Shown: piece by piece, positions 21,389-32,000 of the stretch
How the letters are laid out: each line of letters begins with the position of its first letter
How positions within the stretch are numbered: position 1 is the stretch's first letter
DNA from: Thinopyrum elongatum
Taxonomy: Eukaryota; Streptophyta; Magnoliopsida; Poales; Poaceae
DNA length: 64,000 nt
Direction of reading: 5' to 3'
NCBI GenBank assembly: GCA_011799875.1
Contig: CM022301.1
Coordinates: 15,625,927-15,689,926 of the forward strand
Position numbers and translations under genes: made by a program
The notes under the pieces: model-generated
The model's input: the letters and a program-made list of their open reading frames with translations, nothing else
Database searches by the model: none
What the model was told of the DNA's origin: nothing

Positions 21389-21564
21389 CCCCCTTTAGTA
21401 CCGTTGGTGGCTCCAACCGATACTAAAGGGGGGGGTCTTTAGTACCGGTTGGTGCCACCACCCGGTACTAAAGGTGGTCGCTTCCCGCCGCTTGGCCTGG
21501 CCAAAACAGACCTTTAGTACCGGTTGGTGTCTCCAACCGGTACTAAAGGTCCATCCTATATAAG
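21389..21564. promoter_or_regulatory. CACTA 1 internal block of terminal-type repeats with a TATA box
   Basis: CCTTTAGTACCGTTGG, TTTAGTACCGGTTGGTG and their inverses ACCGGTACTAAAGG recur five or six times over 160 bp, then CTATATAAG (21556-21564) appears. The same arrangement is seen in element 2 (34406-34582). It likely is the promoter of genes C and D. The motif is the same as at the element ends, so the element DNA-binding protein could also act here. Confidence 0.7.
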
Positions 21565-22308
21565 CAGCACTTCAAATTTTTTCAATTTTCTTCTCTTCTT
21601 CCTCTACTTCAACCTCCGCCCGTCGCCGCGCCCGTCCCCGTCGCCGCCACGTCGCCACGCCCGTCCCCGTCGCCGTCCCCATCGCCACGCCCGTCCCCGT
21701 CGCGCGCTGCCCCGGCCCGTCCCCGTCGCCGCCCCAGCCTGTCGCCGCCCCCGTCGCCTCGCCTCACCGGCCGTCACCCCGCTGTAAGACCCGGCCCCCT
21801 GCCGCGCGCCCTCACACACACACACACAGTACACACACACAAACGCACACACATTTTCTTAATTATTTTCTATTTTTCTGTTTTTTAGTTTTTTATACTT
21901 TTAGTTATAGAAATGTTAGATGAATTATATATATATATAAATGTTAGATTAATGTCAAAGTATTAGATGAATTAGATTAATGTCAAATGTTAGATGAATT
22001 AGATATATTAATGTCAAATGTTAGATGAATTAGATAGAAATGTTAGATTAATGTCAAATGTTAGATGAATTAGATAGAAATGTTAGATGAATTAGTTTTT
22101 TATACTTTTAGTTACAGATGAATTAGATATATTAATGTTAGATGAATTAGTTTTTTATACTTTTGTCAAATGTTAGATGAATTAGCTAGATATATTAATG
22201 TTAGATGAATTAGCTAGCTAGCTAGATATCATGTGTCAAAGTTTGAATTTTGACATATGCAACATTTGATCATATAGAATTTGCATATAGAATTTGTTCT
22301 CGACGTCA
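21565..22308 (+). other. CACTA 1 leader of genes C/D with simple repeats
   Basis: 21604-21780 is a C-rich stretch of CGTCGCCGC-type repeats, possibly 5' UTR. 21815-21852 is a (CA)n microsatellite. 21905-22240 is an AT-rich degenerate tandem repeat of ATGTTAGATGAATTAGAT-type units. No gene seen. The whole order is repeated in element 2. Confidence 0.6.
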
Positions 22309-22746
22309 ATGATGCCCGGCCTGCATCCTCGCCGTTGACCCGTTCGCGACGATGTCCTGCTTCAAAGGAGCCATGTCCGGGACTGGGCTCCGCCGGGCTG
22401 GCACTGGGAGGTGCTACCTTCAGGGGTGCGCCGCTTGGTGAGGAACCCGGCCCCGGGTCCTGTCGTCGACCCGGAGCTCCTTTGGTGGTGTTCGCGTGGG
22501 CCACTTTCGGTGCGGAGGGAGCCAGCCCCGGCGGAGATGGTACGTCGCCGTGTTAGGGAGGAGGACGAGCACGTCCATCGCTACATGGCTGCGTTGGACG
22601 TCAGGTTCTCCAATACCTGGCAGGTTCTTCGGGGATCTCACCCGAGCTATGATCCTGTGATGGTTCCTTCTCTTTGGGTGTCCACCGCCCGCGCCTCAGG
22701 AACCACGAGTGAACTAGATTATTCGATAGTATTCGATCTATATTAG
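22309..22746 (+). pseudogene. CACTA gene C: conserved ~144-aa frame of unknown function (one stop)
   Basis: From ATG 22309 or 22312 to TAG 22744-22746 the frame is open except for TGA at 22336-22338 (Arg in element 2, a C-to-T change). Recognisable parts are HVRDWAPPGWHWEVL, VRNPAPGPVVDPELLWW, RREPAPAEMVRRRVREEDEH, RYMAALDVRFSNTWQVL and SYDPVMVPSLWVSTARASG. It is rich in Arg, Pro and Trp and has no signal peptide or membrane span. The element 2 copy is open at the TGA but has two stops elsewhere, so an ancestral intact protein is likely. It lies between the internal promoter and gene D and could be its own gene or a 5' exon of gene D. I do not recognise the family. Confidence 0.5.
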
Positions 22747-22999
22747 CTAGCTAGTGATGTATTCGATAATATTCGAGACGATGTATTCGAGATTATTTAT
22801 ATTATTTGATAATATTCGAGAGGATGTATTCGAGATTATATATATTATTCGATAATATTCGAGACGATGTATTCGAGATTATATTGGATGATGCATATTA
22901 TGTAATATGATTCAGTTTTTCCTTATTGATTGCATGCATGCATTGTAATTTGAATACTAAATTGTTTTATATTTCTTCTGGATTAGTTAAGTAAAAGCT
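22747..22999 (+). repeat. CACTA 1 tandem repeats between genes C and D
   Basis: A ~55-bp AT-rich unit containing GATAATATTCGAGACGATGTATTCGAGATTAT-like text is repeated about three times between 22745 and 22890. Element 2 has the same at 33130-33290. No coding potential. A single longer intron linking genes C and D cannot be excluded. Confidence 0.6.
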
Positions 23000-25900
23000 A
23001 TGGACAATACCGGCAGAGAAGGAGAGGAGGCCCTGTTCAACATCATACGCTCATCCCCTCGCCCAGATGAGTTTGAAGAAGATGACGGATCGCAATATCT
23101 GAACCCTACCGGTGCGGTTATGATATTTGATGAAGACGAACGAATAGATGAAGTCCAGAACTATGATTATGATGACGAAGAAAATGTTGATCTTGAAATA
23201 ACAAAGACCGGCGAGGTATATTTATATAAGCAGGCATCTGGTGATCATCACATGTTTTAAATGATTTGTATATATATTAACGAATCGATCTTTCTTCTTT
23301 CAGCCCTCTGGATCGAGCAAATCTTCTACAGGCAGCAGGACAGTGCGAGGCCCGGCCAAAAAGTTAAAGGATGGCGTAAAGTACAACATCGATGCCATCA
23401 AACCTAATGGCGAACCAAGCGAGTCTAAGAAGAATGCGGGCAAGTTCGTTCATCAGTGCGGAGTTCTTGTGAAGGACCAAATCCCGATCTCCATTCAAAA
23501 ATGGAAAAAGCCAGCACAGGAACGTCCATATCTTACTGTTGTTGACCAAAGAGCAAAAGATCTGCTTTGGGAATCTCTCATGTCACATTTCACCCTACCA
23601 GATCATTTCACAGATGCAGATGTGCAGAAAGTCAAGGACGCTGCTCTTAGGAAGATGGCGGTTGCATTCAACAACCACAAGAAAAGTATATGGGCCAAGT
23701 ATGTCGAAGGAGGAAAGAAGACTCCAGAATTCACGGGAACACTGGAGAAGCAAAGAGATCACTGGCCCGCTTTCGTGAAATTCAAGGAATCAGAACTAGC
23801 TAAGGAACGGTCGAGAATAAACAAGATCAATGCCGCGAAAAGGAGCATTACCATAGGCTGCAGCCAGGTGGCTACGCGGTGGCCCGGCCTAAGTGGGATA
23901 AGGCTGAGCAACAGATGGTGGATGCAGGGGTCATTCCAGTTACATTGAGCTGGCCCCCCAGGTGCAGGACTTGGTTCTATGCACATGGGGGGACGTTGGA
24001 CCCAAAGACAGGCCAGGTTTTGGAGAAGGCAAGTCTTAAAGGAGCCGACCTAAAAATACTTGTTGCAATAGAAGAGGCTCGAACGGGGGTGTTCACGCCC
24101 AACAGAGAGAACGACGAGCTTATGCGCGCCCTGGGAAATCCTGAACACCCGGGAAGAACACGAGGCAAAGGCGTTGTTCCGTGGTATGAGGGGTTTTAGG
24201 ACTAGAACGCCGACTACAGAAGCCGTGCGAGCAAGAAGATGGAGGAGGAGAAGAAGAGGAAGCTGGAGGAGGAGCAGAGGAAGCAGGAAGCAGAACGCCT
24301 TCAAGGCCTAGAATCAGCGCACGCAGAGTTGGCACTCCAATTCCAGCGGCAGCAGCAGCAGATCGACTCACTTAGCCAGGAAAGGGGGTCTCAGCAGCGG
24401 CAGCAGCTAGCGGATCCAGCATTGGATGGCACCGTCCCATCCCTGCCGAGAAGCAGCGTGGGTTCCGCCCCGGGCGATGAGGCACTGCTGGATAGATACC
24501 CTGTGGATGACATCATGGATAACACTAATTGTGAGCTACACTTTAAAATGAAGAACATATCCATGAAGGTGGCGGACGGCGTCGCTTATACAAATCCCCA
24601 TGAAGCAACCTTACATTGCAATCCGATTCCAGCTGGCTATGCTCGTGTCGCGGTTGATGAAGTGGTGGCACAATATTCGGGGCTAGAGCTTGACATTCCT
24701 GGAGGTGATGACGAGCGCACACTGGGAGAGGCCATACATCGTATCATTCTATGGAGAAAGGATTGCATCGTCTTTCCAAAGCCACCGACACCGCGTCAGC
24801 CAGCTCCTCCTCCAAGTCCACCACCGCGTCAGCAGACTCCAGCTCCTCCAAGTCAGCCACCGCCTCTACAGAGTCCTGCTCCTCCAAGTCCACCAACGCG
24901 TCAGGCCACTCCTCCTCCTCCAAGTCCGGCACCGCGTCAGCCCACTCCTCCTCCTCCAAGTCCGGCACTGCATCAGCCCAGTCCTCCTCCTCCAAGCCAG
25001 GCACCGCGTCAGCCGTCTCCGCCGCCTCAGCGGGCTCTGCCACCTAAGCAACAGCGGAAGAGAGGCGCCGCAGCTACGGCGGCTAGCTGTACAAGTACAG
25101 GAGGCAAGAGATACCAATTTGGTCCAAGCCTCAAGCCTCTTCCTTGTCGGCCTTACGACCTGACCGAAGAGGAAAATGAAGCCGAAGTGCAAGCCCAACT
25201 GAGGGCCCATTTTGGACCGAAACCGCCACCGCCGCCAAAGGAGAAAGTACCTGAGCATGTCATTGACCACTTTATTCGTATGGCTCAACCACCAACTCCG
25301 AAGCATGTTGACTCAGACTATGAGTGCCAAATCAAGAAGTCATATCAAGCACAAAAAAAGGAGTCGAGCTCAAGCTCCAGCCAAGCAGCTGCCAAAAAAA
25401 GCGGGAAAATTGTTCCCCAGCTGGGAGAACAGGCGGTGCAATCGATCGCCCCCGCTTATTGTACCAACACATGTGAGTACCGGCGCCGATCAGCTGGTAA
25501 TAACCGATGATCATAGAAGGCAGGCTGAAGAGGCCGGTGTCACTATAGAACAACTCCTAGGCATCGAGCCCGTCGAAACGTTTAAAGAGGAGGAACTAAA
25601 ACGGAAATATGTCCGCGGCGAACCTCTGGTCAAGCCTGAGGAGGTCAAGAAGCTCTCAACGAGAATGTATGAATTGCATCAATGGTACATGAGAGAAGTC
25701 AAGACTACCAATAAAGAGTCCCTCATGGTGAAAGTCAAGGCAGAGCATTACTTCCATGAAAAAGACCTGTGGGTTGAATTTCAAGAAATGTTTCAGTTAT
25801 TCAATCAAGACGCACTCGACAAATCTATCGTCAGTTGCTATTGTCTGTAAGTGATTTCTTTCTGTAAGTTAAGTCTCTAGCTAGCTGTAGTGCTCGTTCA

Positions 25901-26955
25901 TTAACTGTAATTATCCTCACTATATTCTTTTTTGTGGTATTATGCAGAATGAAGTTCTATGAAATGAAAAAAGCTGGACGCTATGGCATTGGGTTCATTG
26001 ACCCAAATACCATTAATGAAGAGACATGGTCACGTGAATATGATCGATCATACACAGAGAAAACCTTGCTAGAGTTCTTGGTGCGACTAAATACCCAACC
26101 AGAAATACTACTTCCTTACAACTTCGGGTGAGTGACACTGTCTTGTACTACAAATTCTGTTTTTGCTTACTTGATGTTAATAAGTGTAGTTGATAAGTTA
26201 TGCACATGCCCGCTTAATACAAACATGTGCGCATGCAGTTTTCACTGGATCTTGTTAATCATTGAAGTTGACGAGGGAAAAGTTCAAGTACTGGACTCAC
26301 TACTTAAAGAACCTACGGAATACTCAATCGTGAAGGGGATGCTCGACAGGTAATTTCAATCATTATCGCACTATGTCGGCCTCTTTAGTTCGTTTCCTGA
26401 TATCAACTAAATAATAACTCCTTTATTCATTTTCTTTGCCGGCGGGCAGGGCTTGGGAAAAGTTCATCAAAAAGGTTAAAGGCCAATGGAAACAACAACT
26501 GACATGGGTGCGACCCAAGGTAATTAATTAAGTAGTACTAGCTAGCTAACATCTCTTTAATTCTAGTTTTAATACCATTATCATGCTTGATTAATTATTA
26601 TCTGATTGAATTCTATTCTCGTAAAGGCCCTGAAGCAGGCGCAGGGGACTAATTTATGTGCATACTACGTTTGCGAGAACATTCGCATGATGGCGTCCGA
26701 AAGGAGCAAAGATGATAGAAACCGATGGGTACGTTTGCCAGAACACTATTCACAATTTTTACATCATTATCTAATATATATACACACAACTAATAATACA
26801 TGCATATTTTGATCTCTTCTTTAAAGATGAAGGACATGCGGGATAAGCTCCTACCAGAGAATCGCGTACGAGCGATTCAAGAGGAAATAGCGGGATTTTT
26901 GCTCGACCAGGTCATAGATCCCAAAGGAGAATTCCATTACCCCGTACCTAGCTAG
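23000..26955 (+). pseudogene. CACTA gene D: proline-rich protein with C-terminal Ulp1/C48 protease domain (broken)
   Basis: Exons inferred with GT/AG: 23000-23215; 23304 to 25846; 25948-26127; 26239-26349; 26450-26519; 26627-26727; 26827-26955. Parts in order: acidic N-terminus; a helical region (WESLMSHFTLPDHFTDADVQ, GTWFYAHGG-like text); an EEEKKRKLEEEQRKQEAERL coiled coil; a proline-rich tandem repeat (about 24780-25040, units such as PPPPSPAPRQPT); a Ser-rich linker; then the protease domain. There GFHWILLIIEVDEGKVQVLD carries catalytic His and Asp, and QAQGTNLCAYYVCENIRMM carries the Gln and catalytic Cys. Damage: a lost A near 23843 (frameshift), TAG at 24197 and 24203, and an extra C near 25450 (frameshift). 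Ulp1-like domains in CACTA and Mutator elements are known; substrate here is unknown (SUMO-type by family). Confidence 0.82.
24780..25045 (+). repeat. Proline-rich coding tandem repeat in gene D of CACTA 1
   Basis: A ~36-39-bp unit CCTCCTCCAAGTCCGGCACC-like, encoding (P)PPPSPxPRQPT, repeats about seven times. It is the least conserved part between the two elements in copy order and is where element 2 has a one-base deletion. Confidence 0.8.
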
Positions 26956-27435
26956 ATCGACCTAATGACTCCAGGTAATGATCTGTAAATTGAGAGCAGA
27001 AATTGTATATACCAAATTGTATAAATACATGTGTATGTGTGAATGGTCGTGTGAGACATTCGATGATATATATATATATATATATATATATGATCGGTTC
27101 TACGAGAAATTCTATTTATATATATGCATAATGTGTACAATATGTAGTATCATAAAATACCAGCAAATGAAAAAGAATTAAATGGAAAACACAAAATTAA
27201 AGAAAAATAAATCATAAACCCAAAACCCCCTAAACCTTTTGTTACCAACCGGTACTAAAGGTCTCACAGCCCCCGGCGCGGGCTCGTGCCACGTGGTGGC
27301 CCTTTAGTGGCGGTTTGTGTTGAATCGGGACTAAGGGGGGGGGGGGGCGTTTAGTCCCCACCCTTTAGTGCCGGTTCCAGAACCGGCACTAAAGAGGCTC
27401 ACGAACCGGTGCTAAATTCCAATTCTGCACTAGTG
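26956..27435. repeat. CACTA 1 right subterminal region
   Basis: A (TA)n microsatellite lies at 27066-27092 within the gene D 3' flank. Between about 27240 and 27435 several TTTAGTGGCGGTT, ACCGGTACTAAAGG and GTGCCGGTTCCAGAACCGGCAC repeats and palindromes precede the terminal CACTAGTG (reverse strand). A G-run of about 11 lies near 27340. Confidence 0.85.
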
Positions 27436-27735
27436 CATCTCTCTCTATCGATATCGATGGGACGAAAGAAACGCACCACATCTTTTGTTTTAGCTCGCCA
27501 AAAAAAAACACGCACGATCGATGGATGGATGGAAAATCCCTCCCTCCTTTTCGTCTTTTCATCTTTTCTTCTTTCTTTCTTCCTTTTGGATTTGGATTTG
27601 AACTGACACATCCGTACAGCGGCCACATGTACGTACGTACGCCGCTGCAGTGTCCGTACGTCTTTCGGCCGTTCGTATTCGCTCGATCGCTCGCCTACGA
27701 TGTACGTACGGCCATATCATCATCGACTTGTCTTA

Positions 27736-27969
27736 GGCTACCCGTAATGGAAGTATCATAGGTAGTATCATGCATGCCAACTAAGCGATTTTGATGAGGT
27801 GGTATAGAATTAAATGAAGAAAGAGAGGCTTGATTATCATATCATGATACCGTATCATATTAAATGATGTGCTACTTTGTGTCATGCATGATAATAAATG
27901 TAGTTCTCTATGATACCAACACATGATACATATGATACTAGTCTATGATACTCCCCATTGCAATCAGCC
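27736..27969. mobile_element. Tourist-like MITE (234 bp)
   Basis: Termini GGCTACCCGTAATG and, inverted, GGCTGATTGCAATG; target duplication TTA (27733-27735 and 27970-27972). TTA duplications and short GC-rich inverted termini fit PIF/Harbinger (Tourist) MITEs. The inside holds repeated GTATCAT/ATGATAC palindromic words. The copy in the tandem duplicate is 47841-48095. Confidence 0.75.
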
Positions 27970-28091
27970 TTAGGCGCTTCGCTTCGCTCCCAGACTAAAG
28001 AACCATCGGTCTCGATCCAAAACACCATGCATGCATGCAGCTAGGTAATTAAGTGTACGTCCATGAAAAACTCAACATGTACGCTTATTAA

Positions 28092-28196
28092 TTAATGCAC
28101 CTCAATCAACGATACTTTCCGCAGTCTCCTCGCCTCTTCCAACCGCCTTCGCCGCGCGTCGGGCTCGTCGATGTCAGTATAGTCGGCCATGAGCAT
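28092..28196 (-). CDS. Short minus-strand frame, possible first exon of the protease remnant
   Basis: MLMADYTDIDEPDARRRR continues with LEEARRLRKVSLIEVH (34 residues) before TAA at 28092-28094. AAA|GTATCG inside it could be a splice donor. Codon choice and the acidic-then-basic helical text look like a real coding start. It is on the same strand as the trypsin-like remnant at 13.8-14.6 kb. Without CACTA 1 the two would be about 0.65 kb apart, so they may be exons of one gene split by the transposon. The duplicate is 48759-48863. Confidence 0.35.
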   Translation of the reverse strand: MLMADYTDIDEPDARRRRLEEARRLRKVSLIEVH

Positions 28197-28558
28197 CGTC
28201 CCTAATTTCTTTTTTCACTGTATCCACTTAATTTCAATCAAGTCAAAAAAAAATCTAAGACAATTCTTGACAGAAGAATCTATGGAAGGAAAGAAAAATA
28301 ATATCGGCGCGGCCAAGAAAACATTGGCCGTGATACAAACCAAATCCATGCACCTAGAAAGGAAAATAACTATGGTGGTGTGCAAAAAATACCCTCCGTG
28401 ATGTTCAAACTAAAGTGAACTGCAACTTCAAACCCGACAACATAAAATGTCATACAAAACACATACCTAAAAGGAAATATGAAGTGGGGTCGAATGCGAC
28501 ACCTGTCATATAGGGTAATATACAAATTTAGTTGCTTTTACATTTTACTCCCTCCGTC

Positions 28559-29015
28559 CACTAGTGCAGAACCGGGCTATAGCACCGGTTCGTAAGGCCC
28601 TATAGTGCCGGTTCTGCAACCGGCACTAAGGGGTGGGGACTAAAGGCCCCCCCCTTTAGTACCGGTTCAACACGAACCGTCACTAAAGGGCCACCACGTG
28701 GCACGAGCCAGCGCCGGGGGCTGGGAGACCCTTAGTACCGGTTGGTAACACACCAACCGGTACTAAAAGGTTTAGGGGGTTTTGGGTTTATGATTTCTTT
28801 TTCCTTTAATTTGTGTTTTCCATTTAATTCTTTTTTATTTGCTGGTATTTTACGATACTACATATTGTACACGTTATGCATATATATAAATAGAATTTCT
28901 CGTAGAACCGATCATATATATATATATATATATCATCGAATGTCTCGAACCACCATTCACACATACACATGTATATATGCAATTTGGTATATACAATTTC
29001 TCCTACATGGAGGCA
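28559..29015. repeat. CACTA 2 3' subterminal region
   Basis: 28559-28770 has CACCGGTTCG, GTGCCGGTTCTGCAACCGGCAC, TTTAGTACCGGTTC and GTTGGTAACACACCAAC palindromes. 28915-28932 is a (TA)n run. The region matches the CACTA 1 3' end in inverse orientation, including the AACCCCCTAAACCTTTT segment. Confidence 0.85.
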
Positions 29016-32000
29016 TTACTGCGGTAGCGGGTAATGGAATTCTCCTTTGGGATATATGACCTGGTCGACCAAAAATCCCGCTATTTCCTCTTGAATTGCT
29101 CGTACGCGATCCGTTGGTAGGAGCTTATCCCGCATCTTGTTGAACTTTAAAGAAGGAGATCAAATATGCATGTATTAGTTATGTGTATATATATTAGATA
29201 TCGATAATGATGTAAAAATTGTGAATAGTGTTCTGGCAAACGTACCCATATCTGTCTATTAGATCTGCTCCTTTCGGACGCCATCATGCGAATGTTCTCG
29301 CAAACGTAGTATGCACATAAATCAGTCCCCTGCGCCTGCTTCATGGCCTTTATGAGAATATAATTCAATCAGATAATAATTAATCAAGCATGATAATTAA
29401 TGGTATTGAAACTAGAATTAAAGAGATGGTAGCTAGCTAGTACTACTTAATTAATTACCTTGGGTCGATACCAATACAGCTTTTGTTTCCATTCGCCTGC
29501 AATCTCTTTGATGAACTTTTGCCAAGCCCTGCCCGCCGGCAAAGAAAATGATTAAAAGAGTTATTAATTAGTTGATATCACGAAATGACGAACTAAAGAG
29601 GCCGACATATAGTTCGATAATGATTGAAATTACCTGTCGACTATCCCCTTCACGATTTCGTACTCAGTAACTGGTTTAAGTAGTGAGTCCAGTACTTCAA
29701 CTTTTCCTTCTTCAACTTGAATGACTAACAAGATCCAGTGAAAACTGCATGCGCACACGTTTGCATGTATAAATTAAGCGGGCATGTGCATAACACTCAT
29801 CAACTACCCTAAACCCTATACACTTATTAACATCTAGCTAGTAAGCAAAAACAGAATTTGTAGTACAAGACAGTGTGACTCACCCGAAGTTGTAAGGAAG
29901 TAGTATATCTCGATTGCTGTTGAGTTGCTTCAAGAACTCTAGCATGTTTTTCTCTACTTCTTCTCGATACCATTCATATGTCCATGTCTCTTGATTAATG
30001 GTGTTTGGGTCAATGAACCCAATGCCATAGCGTCCAGCTTTTTTCATTTCATAGATCTTCATCCTGCATAATACCACATAAAAGAATATAGTGAGGATAA
30101 TTACAGGTAATGATCAACGAGCACTACAGCTAGCTTGAGACTTAAATTACAGAAAGAAATCACTTACAGACAATAGCAACTGACGATAGATTTGTCGATT
30201 GCGTCTTGATTGAATAACTGAAACAGTTCTGTAAACTCAACATACAGAGCTGTCTCATTGAAGTAATGCTCTGCCTTGACTTTCACCATGAGGGACTCTC
30301 GATTGGTAGTCTTGGCAATTTTCATGTACCATTCATGCAATTCATACATTCTCATTGGGAGCTTCTTGACCTCCTCAGGCTTGACCAAAGGTTCGCCGCG
30401 GGCATATTTCCGTTTTATGTCCTCCTCTCTAAGCGTATCCATGGGCTCGATCTCTAGGAGTTGATAAACAGTGATACCGAGCTCTGCAGCCTGCCTTTTA
30501 TGCTCGTCGGTTATTACCAGCTGATCGGCGCCGGTAGTCGCATGTGTTGGTACAATGAGCGGGGGGATCGATTGCACCGCCTGTTCTCCCAGCTGGGGAA
30601 CAGTTTTCCCGCTTTTTTGGCAGCTGATTGGCTCGAGCTCGAGCTCGACTCCTTCTTTTGTTGTGCTCGATGTGCCTTCCTGATTTGGCGCTCATAGTCT
30701 GAGTCAACAGGCTTGGGAGCTGGTGCTTTAGCCATACAAATAAAGTGGTCAACGACATGCTTAGGTACTTTCTCCTTTGGCGGCGGTGGCGGTTTCGGTC
30801 CAAAATGGGCCCTCACTTGGGCTTGCACTTCTGCTTCATTTTCCTCCTCAGTCAGGTCGTAAGGCCTCTTCGGAAGAGGCGCGAGGCTTGGACCAAATTG
30901 GTATCTCTTGCCTCCTGTACCTGTACTTGTACCGCTAGCCACCATAGCTACGGCGGCTCTCTTTCGCTGTTGCTTAGGCGGCGTAGCCCGCTGAGGCGGC
31001 GGAGACGCCTGACGCGGTGCTTGAGTTGGAGGAGGAGGAGTGGTCTGACGCGTTGCCGGACTTGGAGGAGGAGGAGTGGGCTGACGCGGTGCCGGACTTG
31101 GAGGAGGAGGAGTGGCCTGACATAGTGGCGGACTTGAAGGAGCAGGACTCTGCTGAGGCGGTGGCTGATGACTTGGAGGAGCGGGAGTCAGGTGACGCGG
31201 TGGCGGACTTCGAGGAGGAGTCGGCTGACGCGGTGTTGTGGCCTTGGAAAGATGATGCAATCCTTTCTCCATAGGATGATACGATGTATGGCCTCTCCCA
31301 GTGTGTGCTCGTCGTCACCTCCAGGAATGTCAAGCTCTAGCCCCGAATATTGTGCCACCACTTCATCAACCACGACACAAGCATAGCCAGCTGGAATCGG
31401 GTTGCAATGGAAGGTTGCTTTGGGGGGATTTGTATAAGCAACGGCGTCTGCCACCTTCATGGATATGTTCTTCATTTTGAAGTGTAGCTCACAATTAGTG
31501 TTCTCCATGATGTCATCCACAGGGTATGTATCCAGCAGTGCCTCGCCCGGGGCAGAACCCACGCTGCTTCTCGGCATGGATGGGACGGAGCTATCCAATG
31601 CTGGATCATCCGCTAGCTGCTGCCGCTGCTGAGACCGCCTTTCTTGGCTAAGTGAGTCAATCTGCTGCTGCTGCCGCTGGAATTGGAGTGCCAACTTCGC
31701 GTGCGCTGATTCTAGGCCTTTAAGGCGTTCTGCTTCGTGCTTCCTCTGCTCCTCCTCCAGCTTCCTCTTCTTCTCCTCCTCCATCTTCTTTCTCGCACGG
31801 CTTCTGTAGTCGGCGTTCTAGTCCGCAAACCCCTCATACCACGGAACAACGCCTTTGCCTCGTGTTCTTCCCGGGTGTTCAGGATTTCCCAGAGCGCGTG
31901 TAAGCTCGTCGTTCTCTCTGTTGGGCGTGAACACCCCCGTTCGAGCCTCTTCTATTGCAACAAGTAACTTGTCGTCGGCTCCTTTAAGACTTGCCTTCTT

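Larger units (their letters stand above)
14724..27435 (+). mobile_element. CACTA transposon, element 1 (12.7 kb)
   Basis: The element starts CACTGATAGAAAAAGGG and ends CTGCACTAGTG (reverse complement CACTAGTGCAG), with a 3-bp target duplication CAT (14721-14723 and 27436-27438). Arrays of TTTAGTACCGGTT and its inverse fill both subterminal regions. Inside, in order on the plus strand: a small coiled-coil/membrane gene (A), a TNP2 transposase (B), a ~337-bp tandem repeat array, an internal repeat block with a TATA box, a 144-aa conserved frame (C) and a Ulp1-type protease gene (D). Every one of the four genes carries at least one stop or frameshift relative to element 2. The start TIR is also worn (CACTGATAG instead of CACTAGTAG). 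It is probably non-autonomous but might still be moved in trans. Confidence 0.93.
26731..28558. repeat. Tandem duplication, copy A (left part, up to CACTA 2)
   Basis: From the intron just after the second-last coding segment of gene D, through the CACTA 1 end, the CAT target duplicate and 1.1 kb of flank. It continues on the other side of CACTA 2 at 46515-46844. Copy B is 46845-49556. The start point matches the sequence at the junction 46845. Confidence 0.88.
27436..28558. other. Spacer between the two CACTA elements
   Basis: This is host flank with no long gene. It holds a Tourist-like MITE (27736-27969) and a 34-codon minus-strand frame (28092-28196). 27480-27600 is T/C-rich and 28200-28558 is A-rich non-coding DNA. 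At its right edge CTCCCTCCGTC resembles a Stowaway/mariner terminus, which is where CACTA 2 inserted. Confidence 0.7.

Noticed and set aside
19577..22900. CRISPR-like regular repeats
   Set aside because: Direct tandem repeats without unique spacers in a plant transposon; not a CRISPR array.
24690..25310. Ser/Leu/Glu-rich frames on both strands overlapping the proline-rich part of gene D
   Set aside because: Shadows of a coding tandem repeat whose true frame is shown by comparison of the two elements.
27040..27200. Tyr/Ile-rich frames around the (TA)n run (also 28.9 and 47.1 kb)
   Set aside because: Produced by TATATA microsatellite translation.
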